Below are positions 9,337 to 17,242 of a DNA stretch of 64,000 nucleotides, piece by piece. Made by a program: the position numbers and the translations under genes. Where the stretch lies: contig LT629302.1 in assembly GCA_900104375.1 (NCBI GenBank), positions 3,640,480 to 3,704,479 on the forward strand, in the 5' to 3' direction. Each line of letters opens with the position of its first letter. Position 1 is the first letter of the stretch. Origin of the DNA: Flavobacteriaceae bacterium MAR_2010_188. Its GTDB lineage: Bacteria; Bacteroidota; Bacteroidia; Flavobacteriales; Flavobacteriaceae. A model generated the notes under the pieces. The model ran no database searches and had not been told where the DNA came from. It saw nothing but the letters and a program-made list of their open reading frames with translations.

Positions 9337-10062
9337 ATGCTTACAAATAATCAACTTAAACTTATTTCTTCCTTGGCTTCCAAAAAATTTAGGAACCAGC
9401 ACCAATTATTTATTGTAGAAGGTGAAAAAGGGATAAGGGAATTCTTGAATTCTAAATTTGAATTGTATTCACTTTTTGCCACTTCCGATTTGTATAAAGT
9501 GGACTATACTGAAGTCACCGAAAATGAATTAAAGAAAATAAGCCAATTAACTACTCCTAACACGGCGCTGGCATTATTTAAACTGCCGAAGCAAAATGTA
9601 ACCAAAACTAAAGGACTGGTCGTGGCTCTGGATGCCATAAGAGATCCTGGTAATTTAGGGACCATTATAAGACTCTGCGATTGGTTTGGAGTGGAGCATT
9701 TAATCTGTAGTGCAGATACTGTAGATTGTTATAATCCCAAAGTAGTACAATCGACCATGGGTTCTCTGGCCAGGATACATGTAGTTTATCTCGATTTATT
9801 TGAATTTTTAGAAAATTCTAAAAGTCCGGTCTACGCGACCATGCTAGAAGGACATTCCATTTATAAAACGCAGTTGCCGGAAGACGCTATTTTATTAATG
9901 GGCAATGAAGCTAAAGGCATTTCAGAAAAAATGTTGGGATTAGTAGAAAAATCGATTACAATACCTCGCTTCAATAAAGTAAGCAATGTAGAAAGTCTTA
10001 ACGTGGCCACCGCGACCGCGATATGTCTAAATGAATTCCGAAGAAATTTTATTGAAAAGTAA
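9337..10062 (+). CDS. TrmH/SpoU family RNA 2'-O-methyltransferase
   Basis: SPOUT-class enzyme that uses S-adenosylmethionine to methylate ribose 2'-OH in tRNA or rRNA. The 241 residues have an N-terminal substrate-binding region (KFRNQHQLFIVEGEKGIREF) and the three SPOUT motifs: DAIRDPGNLGTIIRL, LLMGNEAKGIS and SNVESLNVATATAI. These last form the knotted cofactor site. The RNA target cannot be read from the sequence. It is divergent from tamL, and its last 14 bp overlap the end of porT on the other strand. Confidence 0.92.
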   Translation: MLTNNQLKLISSLASKKFRNQHQLFIVEGEKGIREFLNSKFELYSLFATSDLYKVDYTEVTENELKKISQLTTPNTALALFKLPKQNVTKTKGLVVALDAIRDPGNLGTIIRLCDWFGVEHLICSADTVDCYNPKVVQSTMGSLARIHVVYLDLFEFLENSKSPVYATMLEGHSIYKTQLPEDAILLMGNEAKGISEKMLGLVEKSITIPRFNKVSNVESLNVATATAICLNEFRRNFIEK

Positions 10063-10762
10063 AATTTAAGAATACGCCTCGTGTCTTCATAGTGGCGATA
10101 TCTCCCGTCCATGGACTGTTGGCGTCTTTATCCCTAATAACTTCATCATTGATAGCAAAGATTCCTCTTAAGGATGGCGTAAACTTGAACCAGTATAGAT
10201 AAAAGTCAATACCGATACCAAGTTCGTAGAAATTAACGCTTTTCTTGGTTCTAAATTGCCCGACGCTGTTATCGTCTGGGTTTTCCTGATTGCTCGATAA
10301 ATTTAAAGCAGTTGAGAAACCACCTAAAATAAAAGGCTTAAAGTTATTAAGTCGCTTGGTAGAAACTTTCAACAATAAAGGAAAATGGATATATGTAGAT
10401 TTCACTTCCCTAATCAAATCGTTATCATTGTATTCCATCCCATCAAAATAACTTGGGTCATAGATCAAATCTCTTTGAGAGATAAAAAGACCCGGTTCAA
10501 ATCTTAGGTTAACGAAATTATTTACCCGCAAATCAGAAACGAGTCCTACGCTAAACCCGACATTCTTGTTCACTAAAATATCCTTGACTTTTTTATCGTA
10601 AGTAAATTTGAAATCGTAATTGTTAAGACCTAAATAGAAACCCCAGGTTAAAAGCTGCTGGTCAAAATTTTCAATATTCGGAATTTTTTCCTTGGTAAAG
10701 ATTTGGGCCGGAAGGTTTTGGCACAAGAAAAATATGGTTAAAATGATAAGTATTTTTTTCAT
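10049..10762 (-). CDS. porT: Type IX secretion system protein PorT (SprT)
   Basis: PorT is an outer-membrane barrel protein needed for type IX secretion and, in gliding relatives, motility. I place the start at MKKILIILTIFFLCQNLPAQ, a signal peptide; a longer reading upstream would run into ubiE. This gives 237 residues, the usual PorT size. The barrel shows NVGFSVGLVSDLRVNNF, LRFEPGLFISQRDL and FHFPLLLK-type (IHFPLLLKVSTKRL) segments typical of the family, and ends TRGVFLNFTFQ. It lies 4 bp downstream of ubiE, the ubiE-porT arrangement common in flavobacteria. A T9SS cargo is encoded elsewhere in the window. Confidence 0.9.
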   Translation of the reverse strand: MKKILIILTIFFLCQNLPAQIFTKEKIPNIENFDQQLLTWGFYLGLNNYDFKFTYDKKVKDILVNKNVGFSVGLVSDLRVNNFVNLRFEPGLFISQRDLIYDPSYFDGMEYNDNDLIREVKSTYIHFPLLLKVSTKRLNNFKPFILGGFSTALNLSSNQENPDDNSVGQFRTKKSVNFYELGIGIDFYLYWFKFTPSLRGIFAINDEVIRDKDANSPWTGDIATMKTRGVFLNFTFQ

Positions 10763-10766
10763 ACAA

Positions 10767-11489
10767 TTATTTGGAAGCCGTATAAATTGTTGCCACCCCA
10801 AATGTTTGGGGAAGGTCTTCGACACTTATAAACCCAATTTGTCTTAAAATATTGTTCAACTCTTCACCATAGGGAAATACCGATGCAGATTCGCTTAAAT
10901 AGGAGTAGGCAGACTGGTCTTTTGAGAAAAGTTTACCGATGTAAGGCAAAATGTTTTTTGAATATAACTTGTAGCCCTGCTTAAAAGGAGTTTTTTCCGG
11001 AACAGAAGTTTCAAGGATAACGAATGTGCCTTTTGGTTTTAACACTCTGAGTATTTCTGCGAGACCAACTTCTAGATTTTCAAAGTTCCTAACGCCAAAA
11101 GCTACGGTAATGGCATCAAAAGTATTGTCTTCAAAAGGAAGGTTTTCGGAATCTCCAGTAACCATTTCAATCTTATCACCAAGATTCTTCGCCTTAATCT
11201 TTTTTCTCCCAACATCGAGCATTCCTTCGCTTATGTCTAAGCCAACAATATTTTTGGCTGAAGTTTTAGCGAGCGCAATGGCCAAGTCGCCAGTACCCGT
11301 GGCAATGTCCAAAATATTGCTAGGATTTGATTTCTGCACCAAATCCACAACCTTCTTACGCCATTTAACATCAATACCGAACGAAATCACCCGGTTCAGG
11401 TTGTCGTATTCACCAGAAATAGTGTCGAACATGTCCGATACTTGCTCCTTTTTAGTGCGATTGCTATCCTTATATGGGGTAATTTTCAA
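10767..11489 (-). CDS. ubiE: Demethylmenaquinone methyltransferase (UbiE/MenG)
   Basis: C-methyltransferase for the last step of menaquinone synthesis, using S-adenosylmethionine. The 240 residues contain the family hallmarks [20 protein letters not shown], the glycine-rich SAM motif [29 protein letters not shown] and [18 protein letters not shown]. As Bacteroidota use menaquinone, the MenG role is expected. It heads a two-gene operon with porT. A TATATTTG -7 element lies 18 bp upstream of the start, giving a very short leader. Confidence 0.95.
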   Translation of the reverse strand: MKITPYKDSNRTKKEQVSDMFDTISGEYDNLNRVISFGIDVKWRKKVVDLVQKSNPSNILDIATGTGDLAIALAKTSAKNIVGLDISEGMLDVGRKKIKAKNLGDKIEMVTGDSENLPFEDNTFDAITVAFGVRNFENLEVGLAEILRVLKPKGTFVILETSVPEKTPFKQGYKLYSKNILPYIGKLFSKDQSAYSYLSESASVFPYGEELNNILRQIGFISVEDLPQTFGVATIYTASK

Positions 11490-11506
11490 ACGAGTACAAT
11501 TTTGAA

Positions 11507-11514
11507 CAAATATA
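11507..11514 (-). promoter_or_regulatory. Candidate -7 promoter element for ubiE-porT
   Basis: Minus-strand TATATTTG, full match to TAnnTTTG, 18 bp before the ubiE start. The implied 5' leader is about 15 nt. Confidence 0.5.
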
Positions 11515-11592
11515 GAATTTTAGATTCAAGTTGGGTTGCGAAAACAGGGTATTATATTAGTCCTATAAAGGAAAGATCATTATATTTTACAC

Positions 11593-11600
11593 TATATTTG
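11593..11600 (+). promoter_or_regulatory. Candidate -7 promoter element for trkA-trkH
   Basis: TATATTTG on the plus strand, 91 bp upstream of trkA in the divergent ubiE/trkA spacer. No convincing -33 box; assignment to trkA is by position only. Confidence 0.4.
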
Positions 11601-11690
11601 CCAGTATTATTATCAACATCTCATTTTGATTTCTACAATCAAACGCAACATATTACTACTGAGTTATAATAATATCTGTAATCTCATCAC

Positions 11691-13040
11691 ATGAAAATAA
11701 TCATCGCCGGTGCGGGTGAAGTAGGGTTTCATTTGGCAAAACTACTTTCTTATGAAGCACAGGAAATTACCCTTATAGATACCGATAGAAAGAGTTTGGC
11801 TTACGCCAATGACCATTTAGACATTAGGGTCATTAAAGGGGATGCAACTTCAATAAAAATTTTAAAGGACGCGCAGATAGAACAGACTACGCTTTTTATA
11901 GCCGTAACCTCTTCTGAAACTACCAATATTACGGCATGTGTATTAGCCAAGCAATTAGGTGCCAAGCGAACAATTGCCAGGATTTCTAACGCTGAATTTA
12001 TCGAGCAAAAGGAAGAAGTTGGTTTTTCACAGTTTGGTATCGATGAATTGATTTCTCCTGAAAGCCTTGCCGCCGCCGAGATAGAATTATTGTTGAATCA
12101 ATATGGTTTTAACGATAGTTACGAGTTTGAAGATGGCGCGTTAACCATGTTAAGTTTAAGGCTTCCTAGGACCGCGACTTTTGTTGGAAAGACGGTGCAA
12201 CAAGCTGCAGAATTGTATCCAGAACTTCATTTTGTACCAATTGCAATTCAGCGTTTGGCAACCCATTATACCATAATTCCTAGAGGTGATACCATCTTTA
12301 AGGAAGGCGATACCGTCGTTTTTATTACTTCAAAAGGTGGAGACGAAGAACTTTTCGCGATGTCTGGTAAGATTAAAACCGATATCAAAGATATTATGAT
12401 TTTGGGCGGAAGTAAAATCGGCCAAAAGACGGCCAAAGATCTTTGCTCGCACAATTATAGAGTAAAACTGGTTGAAAGCGATAAGGATATTGCTTTTGAT
12501 TTAGCCGAAGATTTGCCAAGTACCTTGGTGATAAATGGTGATGGGCGTAACGTGGATTTGCTGGAAGAAGAAAATATCTCTGATATGGATGCTTTTATCG
12601 CGGTCACTGGTAATTCCGAAATAAATATCATGTCCTGTTTAGTGGCAAAGTCTAAGGGCGTTAAAAAAACGATTGCCTTGGTAGAAAATATGGATTATTA
12701 CCAGCTTTCTCATTCGATTGGTATCGATACGTTGGTGAACAAAAAGCTATTGGCAGCCAATAACATTTTTAGATACATTAGAAAAGGTGAAGTTGTGGCA
12801 ATGACCAAACTAACCAATATGAACGCCGAACTTCTGGAGTTTAAGGTTACTACTCAATGTAAGGTGACCAAGAAAAAAATAAAGGATTTAGATTTTCCTA
12901 GATCTGCAATTATCGGAGGTGTCATCCGTAATGGAGTTGGCAAGATTCCGCTGGGAGATTTTGTAATTGAAATTGGAGATAGGGTAGTGGTTTGTTGTCT
13001 GCCTCGTTCAATTTCTGATATAGAAAAATTCTTCGTTTAA
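11691..13040 (+). CDS. trkA: Trk system potassium uptake protein TrkA
   Basis: TrkA is the cytoplasmic NAD(H)/nucleotide-binding ring that gates the TrkH K+ channel. Its 449 residues are a tandem duplication of RCK_N plus RCK_C. The first Rossmann motif is IIAGAGEVGFHLAKLL and the second is IMILGGSKIGQKTAKDL. Each half ends in a C-domain (GKTVQQAAELYP and the terminal GDRVVVCCLPRSI). Family length is about 450-460. It is followed 19 bp later by trkH, so gate and channel are co-expressed. Confidence 0.96.
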   Translation: MKIIIAGAGEVGFHLAKLLSYEAQEITLIDTDRKSLAYANDHLDIRVIKGDATSIKILKDAQIEQTTLFIAVTSSETTNITACVLAKQLGAKRTIARISNAEFIEQKEEVGFSQFGIDELISPESLAAAEIELLLNQYGFNDSYEFEDGALTMLSLRLPRTATFVGKTVQQAAELYPELHFVPIAIQRLATHYTIIPRGDTIFKEGDTVVFITSKGGDEELFAMSGKIKTDIKDIMILGGSKIGQKTAKDLCSHNYRVKLVESDKDIAFDLAEDLPSTLVINGDGRNVDLLEEENISDMDAFIAVTGNSEINIMSCLVAKSKGVKKTIALVENMDYYQLSHSIGIDTLVNKKLLAANNIFRYIRKGEVVAMTKLTNMNAELLEFKVTTQCKVTKKKIKDLDFPRSAIIGGVIRNGVGKIPLGDFVIEIGDRVVVCCLPRSISDIEKFFV

Positions 13041-13059
13041 TGAACGTTCTCCGTTTAAT

Positions 13060-14553
13060 ATGAAAATCAATTTAAAGATAATCCTTCATTTTTTTGGGCT
13101 TCTAATCCTTTTTAATGGTGGATTTATTTTGCTTTCGGCATTAGTAAGTTTGATTTACAAAGACGGAGTTACCATGCAATTGTGTCTCGCCGGAGCTGCG
13201 GCCTGTCTTGTAGGCGCGGTTTTCATGTTTTTTACGAGAGATCATAAAAAAGAACTTAAGAAAAGGGAAGGTTATATCGTGGTAACTTTTGGGTGGATCG
13301 TCATGTCCTTAACCGGTACACTTCCATATTTGGTTACTGAGACTATACCTTCATTTACCAACGCCTTTTTCGAAACAATGTCCGGCTACACAACCACCGG
13401 CGCCACGATTTTAAATGATATTGAAGTCGTACCAAAAGGTGTGTTGTTCTGGAGAAGTTTAACCCATTGGATCGGTGGCATGGGAATCATCGTACTTGCA
13501 ATTGCCATATTACCTCTATTAGGAATTGGGGGAATGCAGCTGTTTGCTGCGGAATCACCCGGTCCCAATGCAGACAAATTACATCCGCGGATTACCGATA
13601 CTGCCAAACGTTTATGGTTGATTTATTTTGGTTATACCGCAGCAGAAACGGTATTATTGAAAGCTGCGGGGATGTCCTTTTTCGACGCAATCAATCATGC
13701 GCTCTGTACCTTATCAACCGGAGGATTTTCAACTAAAAATGCCAGTGTTGCCTATTGGAACGGAGAACCAATCATTCAATATATTATTATTCTTTTTATG
13801 TTTTTGGCGGGGACAAATTTTGTCTTAAGCTACTTTGCCTTTAAGGGGAAATTTAGCAAGATCTTGCAAGATGAAGAATTTAAACTATACTTTAAATTCA
13901 TTGTTATATTCACGATTATTGCCGCGACGATAATTTACTTTAGAGCAGATTTTTTATTATCGAGTATCAATCATCCTATGGTTTGGGGTCGGGCAGAAAG
14001 TTCTTTTAGACACGCGCTCTTTCAAGTTTTGACCGTAATCACGACAACCGGATTTGTAACGGCAGATTTTACGCTTTTCACGCCGTTCTTGGTGGTGTTC
14101 TTTTTTGGACTTATGTTCTTGGGAGGAAGCGCAGGGAGTACCGCAGGTGGTGTAAAAGTAATGAGACACCTTATCCTAATAAAAAATGGATTTTTAGAGT
14201 TTAAACGCGCCCTCCACCCCAATGCAGTGCTGCCGGTTCGTTATAATATGAAGTCGGTTCCCGGAGAAATCGTTTTTAATATTCTCGGATTCTTCATCCT
14301 TTATATGCTCTCATTTATTGTCGGCGCACTCGGATTTTCGATGATGCAAATCAATTTTGAATCCTCGGTAGGTCTTGCGGCTTCTACATTAGGAAATGTT
14401 GGTCCTGCGCTCGGAGATTTTGGTCCAGTAAATAATTATTCCGCCTTGCCCGGAATTGGGAAATGGTGGGCAGCATTTTTAATGTTGATTGGAAGGCTAG
14501 AACTTTTTACGGTTCTTATATTATTGACTCCATTCTTTTGGAGGAATCGATAA
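13060..14553 (+). CDS. trkH: Trk system potassium transporter TrkH
   Basis: Integral membrane K+ channel subunit of the Trk system; 497 residues with about ten hydrophobic segments arranged as four M1-P-M2 repeats. Selectivity-filter-like turns are visible: MSGYTTTGATI, LSTGGFSTKN, ITTTGFVTAD and STLGNVGP. The conserved membrane phrase WRSLTHWIGGMGIIVLAIA lies in the first repeat, and GGSAGSTAGGVKVMR marks the pore loop that TrkA controls. It forms an operon with trkA and faces a glycosyltransferase gene at its 3' end. Confidence 0.96.
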   Translation: MKINLKIILHFFGLLILFNGGFILLSALVSLIYKDGVTMQLCLAGAAACLVGAVFMFFTRDHKKELKKREGYIVVTFGWIVMSLTGTLPYLVTETIPSFTNAFFETMSGYTTTGATILNDIEVVPKGVLFWRSLTHWIGGMGIIVLAIAILPLLGIGGMQLFAAESPGPNADKLHPRITDTAKRLWLIYFGYTAAETVLLKAAGMSFFDAINHALCTLSTGGFSTKNASVAYWNGEPIIQYIIILFMFLAGTNFVLSYFAFKGKFSKILQDEEFKLYFKFIVIFTIIAATIIYFRADFLLSSINHPMVWGRAESSFRHALFQVLTVITTTGFVTADFTLFTPFLVVFFFGLMFLGGSAGSTAGGVKVMRHLILIKNGFLEFKRALHPNAVLPVRYNMKSVPGEIVFNILGFFILYMLSFIVGALGFSMMQINFESSVGLAASTLGNVGPALGDFGPVNNYSALPGIGKWWAAFLMLIGRLELFTVLILLTPFFWRNR

Positions 14554-14571
14554 GTTAACAATGAGGTTTTT

Positions 14572-15423
14572 TTATCTTGAAAACTTTTCCTTTATCCCTT
14601 TCCAGCGGTAACTTCTTATAAAACGACCTTCTTCTTCGGAAACGATTGGTTTAATATCGCCATTTTTTGCTTTTAAATACCCTTGAATATAATCTTGAAA
14701 TACTTTAGAATTCTTTTTCTTCATCGCCATTTTTGCAGCGGTGATTGTGGTAATTAGAAGCCCATATCTCATTTTAAAAAAAGCTTCACCTTGAAGGTAT
14801 TGTGATTTTTTGGAATAACTCTGCCCCGTAGGTTTTAAATGTTTTACCATTAATCTAGGATCGGTCAAAAGATTCCAGCCGTGAAAGATTGCCAACAATT
14901 CGTCAACCGTGTCCCAACCAATGGATTCCTTAAGGCCACCCATTTCTTTAAAACATTCTTTTCTATACGCCTTTAAGGCGCCTCTAATATGGTCCTTTCT
15001 AGTGAGATTTTCTAGCTTCCAATTCCCGTTTTCTTCAATATAGCAAAAGCCAGCTGCCATGCCGAGTTTTTTATCTTTATCAAAATGAATTGAAAGTTTT
15101 TCAAGGTATTCACTTGGGAAAATGAGATCTGCATCGAACTTGCAGAGAATGTCGTATTCTTCTTTTACAGCTTCTAAACCTTTATTAAAGGCATTAATGA
15201 TTTTTGTGCCGGGCATATGCTGGTCCGACGATATGATGTTTATGGATTTTATAAACGCATATTTCTCAGTAAAATCTTTAATAATACTCGAGGTATTGTC
15301 GGTAGAATTGTCGTTTACAACAATGACTTCTGAAGGCAACAATGTTTGTTTTGACAAAGATTGAAGCGTTTTTCCAATAAAGTCTACTTCATTATGAGCG
15401 GGAATAATGATACAGAATTTCAT
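14572..15423 (-). CDS. Family 2 glycosyltransferase
   Basis: GT-A fold glycosyltransferase of 283 residues. It has the N-terminal nucleotide-sugar motif IIPAHNEVDFIGKTLQSL, the VVNDNSTDNT segment, and a metal-binding DxD in CKFDADLIFP. The acceptor-side phrase GWDTVDELLAIFHGW follows. No membrane anchor is evident, so it probably acts at the inner face of the membrane. It is the last of a three-gene set with a methyltransferase (60 bp upstream) and a KAS III-like synthase. This context suggests glycosylation of a small lipid or acyl product; that is inference. Confidence 0.88.
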   Translation of the reverse strand: MKFCIIIPAHNEVDFIGKTLQSLSKQTLLPSEVIVVNDNSTDNTSSIIKDFTEKYAFIKSINIISSDQHMPGTKIINAFNKGLEAVKEEYDILCKFDADLIFPSEYLEKLSIHFDKDKKLGMAAGFCYIEENGNWKLENLTRKDHIRGALKAYRKECFKEMGGLKESIGWDTVDELLAIFHGWNLLTDPRLMVKHLKPTGQSYSKKSQYLQGEAFFKMRYGLLITTITAAKMAMKKKNSKVFQDYIQGYLKAKNGDIKPIVSEEEGRFIRSYRWKGIKEKFSR

Positions 15424-15483
15424 AGGTTGAAGTTATTCGGAATATTTGAAATTTTCATTTTAAGCATGAAGTATTCAAAATAA

Positions 15484-16008
15484 TCACTTCTTGCGCACGG
15501 CGTAAACGATGTAATAACGGTTTGTAAAAAACCTGAGCAGAGGTCTGATTCCTAATTTTTTAACCGGATTGGTCCATTTATTAGAATCTTTAATAATCCA
15601 ACCCGTTTTCTCGAGCAACCAGTCGAACTGCCAATCTTCAAATTCATGATAATGTCTATCGCGCGGATCGTTTTTATCTTGATAAGCTTTAGAAAACCAA
15701 AGCCGTAGAGGGACGCTTGCCACCAATTTATCAGATTTAATATTCTTTAAAACATGATATGGCGAAAGCAGATGTTCAAAGATTTCGAAAGCCGTTGTTA
15801 CATCGGCATCAGAAGCAACCAGATTCTCTATATTTTCATCTAAATCTTCTCCATCAGTATTTTTTACAGCGTAACCATCTTCCTGAAGAATTTTAGAAAA
15901 TGGATTTTTTACGCCGAGGTCTAATATCTTCGAATTTTTCGAAATATGCTGATTCATAAACTCTAAGGTGAGTTTATATCTCTTATTCGGAAAAGTTTTA
16001 TCGTACAT
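15484..16008 (-). CDS. SAM-dependent methyltransferase, class I, short form
   Basis: The 174-residue protein has a Rossmann-like start (SKILDLGVKNPFSKIL), an acidic second-strand region (NTDGEDLDE) and the motif ADVTTAFEIFEHLLSPYHVL. The latter resembles the FxxxExxEH block of methyltransferase type 11/12 proteins. The glycine-rich loop is weak (DLGVKNPFS instead of DxGxGxG), so SAM binding is probable rather than certain. It lies 22 bp downstream of the KAS III-like gene and 60 bp upstream of the GT2 gene, pointing to one pathway. Substrate unknown. Confidence 0.72.
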   Translation of the reverse strand: MYDKTFPNKRYKLTLEFMNQHISKNSKILDLGVKNPFSKILQEDGYAVKNTDGEDLDENIENLVASDADVTTAFEIFEHLLSPYHVLKNIKSDKLVASVPLRLWFSKAYQDKNDPRDRHYHEFEDWQFDWLLEKTGWIIKDSNKWTNPVKKLGIRPLLRFFTNRYYIVYAVRKK

Positions 16009-16030
16009 GTTTAAGGTGATTACCTTAAAA

Positions 16031-17089
16031 TCAATATTTATAAACCGCTGCGTTGATATGCATTCCGCCTCCTACACTGGCAAAAACGATAACATCTCCT
16101 TTTTGGAGACTATGATTTTCAAGTTGATTATTTCTTACAAGGTCAAGTAATGTCGGAATGGTAGCGACAGAACTATTTCCAAGATAATGAATGCTCATTG
16201 GCATAATATCATCAGGTATTTTAGTGCCATACAAGCGGTAGAGACGTTTTAAAATGGCTTCATCCATTTTCTCATTGGCCTGATGGATAAAGATTTTCTT
16301 TACATCCGTAATATCCATTCCACTTTTTTCCAGACAGGTTTTGATGGCATTTGGTACGTGCGAAAGGGCGAATTCGTAAATTTTCCGACCATCCATTTTG
16401 AGATATCTAGTATCAGGACTTAGCGTTTGATTATTTGACTTAGCAAAATTTAGATAATAAGCTTCGTCAAAAGTGAAGCTCATCGTTTCATGAGCTAATA
16501 TTCCGTCTTCACCATCTACAAATTCTACAACCGTGGCACCAGCGCCATCTGAATAAATCATCGAATCGCGGTCGTGTTTGTCTACTACCCGGGAAAGGGT
16601 TTCGCTGCCAATAACCAAACATTTTTTTGCGATTCCAGCAGAAATAAAAGCTTTTGCCTGAATCAGAGCTTCTAGCCAGCCAGGACATCCGAAAAGAATA
16701 TCGTAGGCAACACATTTAGGATTTTTAATCCTTAGATTGTGCTTTACTCGAGAAGCCAAACAAGGAACCAAATCACTTTGCTCACCATTGGCTTTTACAT
16801 CGCCAAAATTGTGCGCAACGATTATATAATCTAATGTTTCTGGATCAATATTGGCATCTTTAATGGCTTTCTCGGCGGCAAAAAAGGCTAAATCTGAAGA
16901 GTTTTGAGATTCTTCAGCATACCGTCGCTCGCCAATACCTGTAATAGCTTCAAATTTTTCGATGATAACATGGTTCTCATGAGAAAAATTATTGCCGGCA
17001 GTATCCAAGAATTGATGATTAATAAAATCAGCGTTCTTTTCAACTATGTCAGGGATATAGCTACCTGTACCAGTAATCTTTATTGCCAT
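16031..17089 (-). CDS. 3-oxoacyl-ACP synthase III-like protein (FabH/KAS III family)
   Basis: Thiolase-fold condensing enzyme of 352 residues with the complete KAS III triad. Cys135 lies in FGCPGW, His269 in IHQAN and Asn305 in YLGNSSVATIP. The N-terminal ITGTGSYIPDI and the ITGIGERRYAE segment are also typical, and VGGGMHINAAVYKY closes the fold. It is longer than housekeeping FabH (about 320-335) and is not beside other fab genes. Instead it is linked to a methyltransferase and a GT2 glycosyltransferase. I infer a specialised acyl-chain condensation rather than primary fatty-acid initiation. The start ATG fits the family start MAIKITGTGSY. Confidence 0.9.
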   Translation of the reverse strand: MAIKITGTGSYIPDIVEKNADFINHQFLDTAGNNFSHENHVIIEKFEAITGIGERRYAEESQNSSDLAFFAAEKAIKDANIDPETLDYIIVAHNFGDVKANGEQSDLVPCLASRVKHNLRIKNPKCVAYDILFGCPGWLEALIQAKAFISAGIAKKCLVIGSETLSRVVDKHDRDSMIYSDGAGATVVEFVDGEDGILAHETMSFTFDEAYYLNFAKSNNQTLSPDTRYLKMDGRKIYEFALSHVPNAIKTCLEKSGMDITDVKKIFIHQANEKMDEAILKRLYRLYGTKIPDDIMPMSIHYLGNSSVATIPTLLDLVRNNQLENHSLQKGDVIVFASVGGGMHINAAVYKY

Positions 17090-17242
17090 TTAGGGGGTAT
17101 TAGTAGAATTTTTTACTAATGTATGTAAATAACCAAATAATAAGTAAAACACTTCTAAGTATTAAGTTTTCAGTACATCAAAAATTTCGCCCAAATTTAA
17201 AAAAAATCTGTGCAAAACCTATCTGATTGACTAGCAAATAGA

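Noticed and set aside
11026-11505. Long plus-strand frame (about 159 codons) over ubiE
   Set aside because: Antisense of a well-conserved methyltransferase; the composition is that of a shadow frame and no promoter precedes it.
11490-11690. Small gene in the ubiE-trkA spacer (about 75 plus-strand codons)
   Set aside because: The frame overlaps the ubiE 5' end and promoter, has no plausible protein features and ends before trkA; the spacer is best read as divergent regulatory DNA.
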